Source: Hymenobacter baengnokdamensis (GTDB taxonomy: Bacteria > Bacteroidota > Bacteroidia > Cytophagales > Hymenobacteraceae). From it: DNA of 64,000 nt. The notes below the pieces were generated by a model. That model did no database searches, was not told where the DNA came from, and saw nothing but the letters and a program-made list of their open reading frames with translations. A program made the translations under genes and the position numbers. The stretch lies in contig NZ_CP044285.1 in NCBI RefSeq assembly GCF_008728635.1, positions 1,798,001 through 1,862,000 on the forward strand, written 5' to 3'. Positions 53,756 through 60,992 of the stretch are shown here, in pieces (within the stretch, counting starts at the first letter, position 1; every line of letters begins with the position of its first letter).

Positions 53756-55375
53756 ATGCAAACAACCTCGACTTCCCGCGTAGCGGTTCCGGCTGCCTCG
53801 CCCATTCGGCGCTTTGTGGGCCGCTATCTCTACCGCTGGCACCGCATGCTGGGCCTGGTAACAGTAGTGCCGGTGCTGATGTGGACGCTCAGCGGCCTTT
53901 CGCACCCGTTGATGTCCAACCTACTGCGGCCGTTTATCGCCCACGAAACGGTGCCGGCGCCGCCGCTTTCGGCCGCCAAGCTGGCGCTGCCCGTGGCTCA
54001 GGTATTGACTCAAAACCACCTGGCGGCCGTGCAAAACGTGCGCGTGGTACACTATCGCCGCGAGGCTATATACCAGGTCACCGATTTTCGGGGGCGGCTA
54101 CGCTACTTTGCGGCCACTACCGGCCACGAGCTACCCGGCGGCGACCGGGCCTATGCCGAAGACGTGGCCCGCTACCTGCTGGCCGATTCGACCTCGGCCA
54201 TTGCCGGTGCCGAGCGCCTGACGCACTACACGGCCGACTACAAGTTTATCAACCGGCTGCTGCCGGTCTGGAAAATTACGTTTGCCCGGCCCGATGGCAT
54301 GGCCATCTTCGTCGAAACCGGGCAGAGCCGGATGGGCACCTTTAATAACCACGCCCGCGCCCGGTTTCTATGGACGTTTGGCATGCTGCACAACTGGGAT
54401 TTTCTCGATGCGCTGCCCCGGCCGCTGCATCTGGGTATTATGTTGGTATTCACCACCATTATCTGGCTGTCGGCGCTGAGCGGGCTGCTTATCTATGGCT
54501 TCGTGCGCAAAAAGCTGCGGCAGCCCCGCTCGGCCCAGGACCAGGTAGGCTGGCTGCGCCGCCGGCACCGTACGCTGGGCCTGTGGGTGGCTTTTGTCAC
54601 GTTTACCTTCGCCCTGAGCGCCAGCTACCATCTCATTCAAAAATTTACGCCCGACCGCCGCGAGGAAGTTGCGCGGGTTAGTGCCTTCGCCACCAGCGAG
54701 TTGACCTGGCCTTTAAAGGAGGCGCTGGGCGGCGCGGTGCCGGTGCAGCAGGTGTCGCTGGTGCGGGTGGGCGGCCAGCCCTACTATCGGCTCGTGAGCA
54801 AAGACGCTGCCGGCAAGCAGCAGGTGCAGTACCGCAGCACCCGCGACGGCCAGCTGCTGCCCAACGGCGAGCTGACCTACGCCCGCGAGCTGGGCCAGGA
54901 GTTTATGACCCGGCTGAATGGCCAGCCGGCGGCCCTCAGCGCTACCGGGGCCGCTGAAGATGGCGCTTTGCCCGATTGCTGCACTGCCCCCGCCCTCACC
55001 GCCGAAACCACCACGGCTATCGGCACGCCGGCTGCCGGCCCGGCTCCCGCTCAGGCCAACCTGCTCAGCCCCGAGCTGGTAACCAAATTCACTGAAGAAT
55101 ATGGATTTGTGAATAAACGGCTGCCGGTAGTGAAGCTGGCCTTTGCCACGCCTGGGCACACTGCCTTGTACGTAGAGCCGGCCAGCGGCCGCCTGGCGGC
55201 GCTCGTCACCGATGGCGACCGGCGCGAGGGCTTGTCGTTTGCCGTGCTCCACAAGTTTTTCCTGATGGACTGGGCAGGCAAAAATATCCGCGACGCGGTA
55301 GCCATGCTTTCGGCGCTGGGCGTGCTCTGCGTAACGCTGTATGGCCTGGGGCTGCTGCTACGCACCCGGCGCTAG
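53756..55375 (+). CDS. PepSY domain membrane protein (PiuB-like)
   Basis: The 539-residue product has PepSY_TM features: LYRWHRMLGLVTVVPVLMW (about 26-44, first membrane segment with the RWHR motif), FLWTFGMLHNWDFLDALPRP (about 203), membrane segments at about 223-245 and 280-297, and a last one at about 520-535. Periplasmic PepSY-like stretches lie between. A DCCTAP Cys pair occurs at about 406. Such proteins accompany TonB receptors for iron or copper and are thought to reduce or move the metal across the inner membrane; here the receptor is the next gene upstream. Metal identity is inferred. Confidence 0.85.
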   Translation: MQTTSTSRVAVPAASPIRRFVGRYLYRWHRMLGLVTVVPVLMWTLSGLSHPLMSNLLRPFIAHETVPAPPLSAAKLALPVAQVLTQNHLAAVQNVRVVHYRREAIYQVTDFRGRLRYFAATTGHELPGGDRAYAEDVARYLLADSTSAIAGAERLTHYTADYKFINRLLPVWKITFARPDGMAIFVETGQSRMGTFNNHARARFLWTFGMLHNWDFLDALPRPLHLGIMLVFTTIIWLSALSGLLIYGFVRKKLRQPRSAQDQVGWLRRRHRTLGLWVAFVTFTFALSASYHLIQKFTPDRREEVARVSAFATSELTWPLKEALGGAVPVQQVSLVRVGGQPYYRLVSKDAAGKQQVQYRSTRDGQLLPNGELTYARELGQEFMTRLNGQPAALSATGAAEDGALPDCCTAPALTAETTTAIGTPAAGPAPAQANLLSPELVTKFTEEYGFVNKRLPVVKLAFATPGHTALYVEPASGRLAALVTDGDRREGLSFAVLHKFFLMDWAGKNIRDAVAMLSALGVLCVTLYGLGLLLRTRR

Positions 55376-55899
55376 CTGTTTAGCAAAGCTTCGGCCTGCT
55401 CGCGCAGCAGCTGCCGGAAGAGCGGGCTGTTAACCTCGCCTTCGGGCGAGAGGTGCTGGCTGATATGGGGCAGGCGCACGCGCTGCGGCAACACCGTGGT
55501 GCCCAGGTAAAACAGAATATCGGTGAGGTGGCTCAGGGCCAGCGCCCCACCCATGCTGCCGCTGCTCAGGCTCACGAGGGCCGCTTTTTTGCCCCGAATA
55601 CCGCCGGGGTAGGGCAGGGCATCGATAAACGACTTGAGGGCCCCCGGAATCGAGCAGTTGTACTCGGGCGCAATAATAATGAGCTTATCGGAGCGGTCGA
55701 GCGGCGCGATAAACTCATTGAAGCCATCGTGCCGGCCGGCGTTGTGGTAGAGCGTGGTATTGAGAAAATCAGCCGGCAGCTCCAGCAAGTCCAGAAACTG
55801 GTAGGCTGCGCCCAGCTCATCCAGAATGGTAGCGTAAAAATCGGCCACGCGCCGGGCGCGCGACTGAGGGCGGTTGGTGCCGATAAGCAGAGTAAGCAA
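55372..55899 (-). CDS. NADPH-dependent FMN reductase family protein
   Basis: The 175-residue flavodoxin-fold product starts MLTLLIGTNRPQSRARRVADF (FMN phosphate-binding loop), with IIIAPEYNCSIPGALKSFIDALPY (the conserved P-E-Y-N motif) and LVSLSSGSMGGALALSHL. It reduces FMN or quinones using NAD(P)H. It is convergent with the PepSY gene; the stops overlap by 4 bp. Supply of reduced flavin for metal reduction is possible but speculative. Confidence 0.9.
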   Translation of the reverse strand: MLTLLIGTNRPQSRARRVADFYATILDELGAAYQFLDLLELPADFLNTTLYHNAGRHDGFNEFIAPLDRSDKLIIIAPEYNCSIPGALKSFIDALPYPGGIRGKKAALVSLSSGSMGGALALSHLTDILFYLGTTVLPQRVRLPHISQHLSPEGEVNSPLFRQLLREQAEALLNS

Positions 55900-56004
55900 G
55901 GGTACTAACGGTTAATGGATAGTGAGTAATGGTTAACCACGGCCGATGTTTTCAATAGGGCCGAAAGTCGCTGAAAATACCCAGTACTCACACCGTCTGA
56001 ATTC

Positions 56005-56796
56005 CTAATAAAGCCCGCGCAGCCAGCCGCCATCCACCGCCGTGGAGGTGCCCGTAATGTAGCTGGCCCGCTCGGAGCACAGGAAGGCAGCCAGCGCCGC
56101 AAACTCGCGGGGCTCGCCGAGGCGGCCCATAGGTATCTCCTTGGTCCAGCGCTCGGTAGCCTGCTCGCTGGTGATGCCTTCGCGAGCAGCGGCGGCGCCG
56201 GCCAGGTGTTCCACGCGCTCGGTGCGGGTGTAGCCGGGCAAAATATTATTGACCGTGATGCCATCGGCCGCTACTTCATTGGCCAGGGTGCGGGCCATGC
56301 CCGTAACGGCCGCGCGCAGGCTATTGGAAAGCAGCAGGTTGCCGATGGGCTGCTTCACCGAGATAGAGGTTACGTTGAGAATACGGCCCCAGCCGCGGGC
56401 TTTCATACCCGGCAGCACGGCGCGCGTCAGCTCCACTACGCTGGTGAGCAGCAGGCGCGTGGCGGCGTCCCAGGCCGCCGCGTCGTGCTGCTCGAAGGTG
56501 CCGGCCGGCGGCCCGCCGGCATTGGTTACCAGAATATCAATTTGGCCAAACTGCGCCATTGCGGCCTGCACTACCCGTGCCACATCAGCGGGGTTGGCTA
56601 CATCGGCCGCCACGCCCAGTACCTGCGCCCCGGTAGCGCGGCGGATGGCGGCGCAGGTTTGCTGCAGCGTTTCGTCGGTGCGAGCGCAGAGCACCAGCGT
56701 TGCGCCTTCGGCGGCCAGCTCTTCGGCCACAGCGCGGCCCAGCCCTTTGCTGGCCGCCGCCACGAGGGCAACTTTTCCTTTTAGTCCTAAGTCCAT
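56005..56796 (-). CDS. SDR-family oxidoreductase lacking the usual Tyr-x-x-x-Lys
   Basis: The 263-residue product has the SDR nucleotide loop in AAASKGLGRAVAEEL (14-27), DVANPADVARVV (binding of the adenine ring), ILVTNAGGPPAG (NAG motif, about 88-99) and the C-terminal YITGTSTAVDGGWLRGLY. The active-site Ser is near Ser144, but where Tyr and Lys of Y-x-x-x-K are expected (157 and 161) the sequence is Ser157-...-Arg161 (LLLSNSLRAAV). The same LSN-S/A-LR pattern occurs in a subgroup of FabG-like SDRs, so this is a family trait, not damage, but normal dehydrogenase chemistry is in doubt. Confidence 0.88.
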   Translation of the reverse strand: MDLGLKGKVALVAAASKGLGRAVAEELAAEGATLVLCARTDETLQQTCAAIRRATGAQVLGVAADVANPADVARVVQAAMAQFGQIDILVTNAGGPPAGTFEQHDAAAWDAATRLLLTSVVELTRAVLPGMKARGWGRILNVTSISVKQPIGNLLLSNSLRAAVTGMARTLANEVAADGITVNNILPGYTRTERVEHLAGAAAAREGITSEQATERWTKEIPMGRLGEPREFAALAAFLCSERASYITGTSTAVDGGWLRGLY

Positions 56797-56852
56797 TAGT
56801 AGAGTAGAAAATAAAAATCATCCTTGCTTGGCGAGGCGCGCAATGACAGATG

Positions 56853-56907
56853 GAAGCGGTTTAGGCAGCCGGCAGCCCGCTTCGGCCCCGACTTCCTAAA
56901 CCGCTTC
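56853..56907. terminator. Hairpin between SDR and cupin genes
   Basis: GAAGCGGTTTAGG (56853-56865) pairs perfectly with CCTAAACCGCTTC (56895-56907). It lies just past the stop codon of the frame-corrected cupin gene (56920) and upstream of the SDR start, as expected of a terminator. No long T run follows, so the role is tentative. Confidence 0.5.
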
Positions 56908-56919
56908 GTTGTCAAACAG

Positions 56920-57299
56920 CTACTTGCGCAAATAGCTGTCGCTGCCGTCGAGCCAGTCCTGGCGCGGGGGCTGAAAACGTCTACGTCGAGAGTGTCTTCC
57001 AGCGCTTCGGCCTTATGGGGCAGGTGCGAGGGAATAGTGAGCACCTCGCCGGCCCGCACGATGACTTCCTGGCTTTCATCCTCGCCCAGGTGAAAGCGCA
57101 GCGCCCCTTCCAGAATATAGGTAATCTGCTCATTATGATGCGAGTGCTTGGGGACAATCGCACCTTTTTTGAGGTACACGTGAGCGAGCATCATCTGGTC
57201 GCCGGTGATGAGGCGGCGCGAAATGGTGTTAGAAAGCTCGTCTTTGGGCATGTCGTCCCAGCGGTAGTGCGTGGCTGGGCGGATGGGAGTGTCAGACAT
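56920..57299 (-). CDS. Cupin domain protein, frameshifted at the C-terminus
   Basis: A small single-cupin protein: LAHVYLKKGAIVPKHSHHNEQ (His metal ligands), ITYILEGALRFHLGED and VLTIPSHLPHKAEALED. From the ATG at 57299 the frame as written runs on to 56796 with a non-family tail. Adding one C to the C5 run (plus-strand G5 at 56966-56970) gives FSPPRQDWLDGSDSYLRK and a stop at 56920, the standard ending for this family, about 126 residues in total. A hairpin follows that corrected stop. Substrate is not known; such cupins often bind metal and stand beside SDR genes. Confidence 0.8.
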
Positions 57300-57365
57300 A
57301 CGAATGGAGTTGATATGGATGACCAAGATACGGGGTCGGCACCACTAGCCCGCGGGCCGCGGGCC

Positions 57366-57971
57366 TTATTCTATCGCCAGGCCGTACTTGGTGAGCAGGC
57401 CCGGCAGGCCGGCCAGCGTAAAGCGCGCCCCTGCCAGATAATTGGCTTCGGGGTCGATGCTAAAGCCGGTGGCCGTCGTAAAATCGGCCCCGCCCAGCTG
57501 AGTATCGTGAAAAATGGTGCCCGCCAGGTCGCAGTCCTGAAACACGGCTGCACTCAGGTCGGCATTGGTAAAATCGACTTCGTCCAGCTTGCATTTCACG
57601 AAGCGTGTGCCGGCCAGGCGCTTGCCCCCAAACGAGGCGTAGCGGAGCTGACAAACGTCGAAATGCACTCCAAACAGCATGTCCTGGCAGGCACCAAACG
57701 CCACGCCCAGCAGCTTGCAGTCGGCAAACGCCACGTTTTGCAGAGCGGTGCCGCTGAGCTTGACGGTGGTCAGGTTGCAGCGCTCAAACAGGCAGTCTTC
57801 GAGCCGCAGCCCGCTCAGGTCGGCTTCGCCGAAGTCGCAATTCACGAAGTGACACTGCTCGACGTCGCGGCCCAGCGCCAGCAGCCCCGGTATGGTAAGG
57901 CCCGTAAGCACGTTTTCGGCCGGAAAGTTAGCGGGCTTGCGAAGGGTAGCGACTTTGCGGCGGGATTTCAT
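57366..57971 (-). CDS. Pentapeptide-repeat protein
   Basis: The 201-residue product consists of tandem A(D/N)LxX-like five-residue repeats from about 38 to 175: CHFVNCDFGEADLSGL, LEDCLFERCNLTTVKL, VAFADCKLLGVAF, CQLRYASFGGKRLAG, KCKLDEVDFTNADLSAA and VFQDCDLAGTIF. It would form a right-handed square beta-helix. Cys at the repeat centres is frequent, as in Qnr/McbG-like proteins, but quinolone or gyrase protection cannot be asserted. It stands alone. Confidence 0.88.
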   Translation of the reverse strand: MKSRRKVATLRKPANFPAENVLTGLTIPGLLALGRDVEQCHFVNCDFGEADLSGLRLEDCLFERCNLTTVKLSGTALQNVAFADCKLLGVAFGACQDMLFGVHFDVCQLRYASFGGKRLAGTRFVKCKLDEVDFTNADLSAAVFQDCDLAGTIFHDTQLGGADFTTATGFSIDPEANYLAGARFTLAGLPGLLTKYGLAIE

Positions 57972-58099
57972 GCGCTAAAAGTAAAGCTGCTAACGGGTAA
58001 CCTCTGGCAGGCTTGGCGGTTTAAAGCGGGTTGTTGAGGCTCCGGCCGCTTTTGCCGGCCGGTTATGGCCCGGCCAAAGCCCATCCTTTCCCTGTGCTA

Positions 58100-58516
58100 A
58101 TGACTATTGCCGCCCGTACTATATACTTTAAAAACGATGTTGGCTGCCTCTGGGAAGAGCCGCTGGCCTATCTGCGGCTCGAGTACTACGCCGGCTCCCG
58201 CGAAGAAAGTCAGTTTCGGGCGCTTCTCACCCACACCCGGCAAGCCCTGCAGCGCCGGGGCTGGAGCAAGCTCCTCATCGACCAGCAGCAGATGAGTCCG
58301 TTTACCAGCGGCGAAGAAGCCTGGATGACTACCGAGTGGCTGCCCCGCGCCGTGCTCGAAAATGGTTACCGCTACGGAGCGGTGGTAGTGGCGCACGACG
58401 TATTTGCCCGCCTGGCCATGACGAGCATGGTAATGACCAGTCGCAAGCTCGGCCATACTTACCGCAGCTTCGAGCACGATACGGAAGCAATCAATTGGCT
58501 GGCAAGCCAGGGGTAG
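58100..58516 (+). CDS. Hypothetical protein, STAS-like size, unknown function
   Basis: From the ATG at 58100 the product is 138 residues and starts MTIAARTIYFKNDVGCLWEE. It is a mixed alpha/beta protein with RRGWSKLLIDQQQMSPFTSG in the middle (a beta-strand/loop as in SpoIIAA-like STAS proteins) and AVVVAHDVFARLAMTSMVM near the end. Similar proteins of unknown function recur in Hymenobacter. There is an upstream in-frame start at 58031 that adds 23 low-quality residues. Function unknown. Confidence 0.65.
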   Translation: MTIAARTIYFKNDVGCLWEEPLAYLRLEYYAGSREESQFRALLTHTRQALQRRGWSKLLIDQQQMSPFTSGEEAWMTTEWLPRAVLENGYRYGAVVVAHDVFARLAMTSMVMTSRKLGHTYRSFEHDTEAINWLASQG

Positions 58517-58589
58517 GCAGCGAAAGCGAGGCGCTCCGGCTTTAGCTGCTCGTATAGTTTATGGCTATAGCTGTGAAGCTCCACCAGCA

Positions 58590-58740
58590 CACTCTGGAGC
58601 AGCTACATTTAAGGATTATCCGTTTGGCGGTATGCCTGTCGATTTTGCTGAAGTCCGCATCAAAGAAGAACGTCCGTACCTCGTTGTAGCCATTAACTGC
58701 ACCAGTAAGGGGTCGCCTTCGCCGAACTGCAGCCCGTGCC
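58590..58740 (+). pseudogene. Decayed IS481-like transposase fragment
   Basis: A 34-codon in-frame piece (58608-58709) reads FKDYPFGGMPVDFAEV followed by RIKEERPYLVVAINCTSK, matching the rve-domain start of IS481-type transposases (D-I/F-A-E-V...V-A-I-D-R-T-S-K, here with N in place of the catalytic D at VAIN). In a second frame the next residues are VAFAELQPV, which continue the match, so a frameshift at about 58710 broke it. Everything before and after is lost or unrecognisable. The rest of the 58517-59008 gap holds nothing I can support. Confidence 0.7.
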
Positions 58741-59008
58741 AGGCAGATGGTGGTAGTCCATTACAATACCCATAAATCCGTTTGAGGCCGATATGGAGCG
58801 CACGCCGCAGCCTGGGTCGAGCGACTTTCACTGGCCAGGCGCAAAGCTTTGGCCCGGCAGGCGGCGTCATAGTGCCGAAGTTTGGCGGGAAGAGCATTGT
58901 CTTTCATGACGATGGAAAGCTTAGACCCTGTTCTAGCCAGATTTACCCGCCCACCTCAGCCTTCTTAGACTATCCCAAGTGGCACCACTACCTCTTACGA
59001 CTCAGCAC

Positions 59009-59719
59009 CTAAGGCCTGCTGGCCCGCACCAGTTGGTATAGTTGCTCGCGATATGTCTCTCCCACGGGTAGTTCCTTGTCGTGCACGTGAATGGTGTTAC
59101 CATCAAGAATGCGCACATGGTCGAGCGACACGATATAGGACTTGTGAACGCGCAGAAAAGGGGGGCGCGGCAGCAACTCCACCATCTCCTTTAAGGTGTG
59201 ATAGGTAATAATGCGTTGCCCAGCCGGGAGATGCAGTATTACGTAATTATGCAGGCTTTCTACATAAATAATATCAGAATACTTCACGCGAAGATATTTG
59301 GTTTTTGTTTCGCCTTTCACGAAGAAGTAGACCGGGGGGGGGACGAAGGAAGGAGGACTAGCCGGGATAGATAAAGGCGCCCGCACCTTGCTGACTGCCC
59401 GGAGAAAGCGTTCGAATGAAATAGGCTTAAGTAGGTAGTCTACTACGTCATGTTCGAAGCCATCGAGTGCATACTCAGCATAGGCCGTAGTGAGCACTAC
59501 CTTACACGGTCCACAGAGGCGCAGCAGCTGCAAGCCTGTGAGGCGAGGCATCTGGATGTCGAGAAACAATAAATCGACGTGGCCCTGCTGCAACCGAGCC
59601 AGGCCTGCTACGGGGTCGGTCAGGGTAGCCACTAGTTCCAAAAAGGGTACCTGCCGGATGTAGTTAGCCAAGATGGCCAGCGCAGGCGGCTCGTCGTCAA
59701 TTACTAAGCAGCGGATCAT
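59009..59719 (-). CDS. LytTR-family response regulator
   Basis: The 236-residue product has a receiver domain (1-115: CLVIDDEPPALAIL with acidic pocket at 8-10, phospho-acceptor Asp54 in LLFLDIQMPRLTG, KPISFERFL at the end) and a C-terminal LytTR DNA-binding domain (about 137-232: DIIYVESLHNYVILHL, FLRVHKSYIVSLDHV). It stands 23 bp downstream of its partner histidine kinase gene and is transcribed away from the receptor gene at 61.0-63.4 kb, which it may control. Confidence 0.95.
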   Translation of the reverse strand: MIRCLVIDDEPPALAILANYIRQVPFLELVATLTDPVAGLARLQQGHVDLLFLDIQMPRLTGLQLLRLCGPCKVVLTTAYAEYALDGFEHDVVDYLLKPISFERFLRAVSKVRAPLSIPASPPSFVPPPVYFFVKGETKTKYLRVKYSDIIYVESLHNYVILHLPAGQRIITYHTLKEMVELLPRPPFLRVHKSYIVSLDHVRILDGNTIHVHDKELPVGETYREQLYQLVRASRP

Positions 59720-59742
59720 AAGGATGACCGAAAAATTATACG

Positions 59743-60834
59743 TTAAGGCTGGCCCGGAAATGCCGGTGGGGTTTCGTACAATAGCCGCAAGTAAGCTACA
59801 TGCACACGCCCGGTGAAACCCACGCGCAATGTGTGACGATTTTTATAGAGTAGCATTAGTCGCCGCCGCAAGTTGGCTAGCCCAATACCGCTGGTAGTAT
59901 CAGTCTGACAATCGTGGCAGTGATTCTCGACGGTAAATTCTACCTCGCCGGGCTGCATCCGCAGCCGTAGCCGCACGGGGGTGGCAGGGTCATCAAGTAC
60001 GCCGTGCTTGAGCGCATTCTCGACAAAGGGTACGAGCAAGAGCGGTGCCACACGATGACCACCTGAATCGCCTTCTACAAACATGTCAGCGCAAAACTGC
60101 TGGGTATAGCGCAGGCGATAAAGCGCCAGATAGTGTTCCAGGTAGTCGATTTCCTGGCTGAGTGCTACTAGCCCGTCAGGGGTGTCGCGCAGCATATATC
60201 GCATCAGCTCGGCTAGCTGGAGCAGGCCACTGGCTAGCGGACCGTTGTCCTCGTAGGCCAGACCGTAGAGCATATTGAGGGTGTTATATAGAAAATGAGG
60301 ATTTATTTGGGTTTTAAGAAAGGCCAACTCTGCCACCCGCCGCTCGGTATTTAGCAGCTTGTTCTCGTACTCGCGGCGCAGCACCACTTGCCCGGCCCAC
60401 ACAGCCGCGCTCAGCACCAGCATGGGAATAGAATAGTAGAGATTGTCACGCAGGTAGTAGACAAGCGTCGTGTCGGAAGTGTAGTTGCGGAAGCCCAGTA
60501 AGGCTGGGTATAGCGTTTCGTCTAGGCCATAGCGCAACCCGGTGAACACCAGCACGGCCCCCAGTAGCCCAGGCAATAACCACCGCAGGCGTTCCGACCG
60601 CAGCAGATGGGGATACAGCAGCAGGTAGCACAAATAGAACTCGCTGATGCTGGCTAGTAGAAACGAAGCGCGGAACCACAGCCCCTGATAGCCGGACCGG
60701 TTAAATAGATAGTCGCCTAATACTAAGTAACCAGCCACAGCCAACCAGGTGAGGATGTGCCAATACCAGGCAATATGATAGAAATACTGGCTGGCCGTAG
60801 GGCTATCACGTTCAAAAGTAGCTGTATCATGCAT
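59743..60834 (-). CDS. LytS-type sensor histidine kinase
   Basis: The 363-residue product has four membrane segments (about 25-45, 55-75, 86-101, 133-151) without a large sensor domain, then a coiled coil and the His_kinase domain: His180 in LKTQINPHFLYNTLNMLYGL, and ATP-binding PFVENALKHGV (N box) and TSGIGLANLRRRL (G box). It presumably phosphorylates the LytTR regulator encoded 23 bp downstream. The 158-bp gap to the divergent receptor gene probably holds both promoters. Confidence 0.94.
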   Translation of the reverse strand: MHDTATFERDSPTASQYFYHIAWYWHILTWLAVAGYLVLGDYLFNRSGYQGLWFRASFLLASISEFYLCYLLLYPHLLRSERLRWLLPGLLGAVLVFTGLRYGLDETLYPALLGFRNYTSDTTLVYYLRDNLYYSIPMLVLSAAVWAGQVVLRREYENKLLNTERRVAELAFLKTQINPHFLYNTLNMLYGLAYEDNGPLASGLLQLAELMRYMLRDTPDGLVALSQEIDYLEHYLALYRLRYTQQFCADMFVEGDSGGHRVAPLLLVPFVENALKHGVLDDPATPVRLRLRMQPGEVEFTVENHCHDCQTDTTSGIGLANLRRRLMLLYKNRHTLRVGFTGRVHVAYLRLLYETPPAFPGQP

Positions 60835-60992
60835 GACTTAAAACTACTGCCAGCCACTATAATGCTGGTCAGCTGGGCAAGATAAAATTGTTGCCAGACT
60901 GTTTCGTCCCTTGTTTAGGGTAAGTTAGATAATATTATTTGAATCGAGGCGAGCCACGCGAAACCTTTGGGAAATTCATTTTCCAATTACGC

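Noticed and set aside
58616..58897. 93-codon minus-strand frame
   Set aside because: It lies opposite the IS481-like relic and has no recognisable features.
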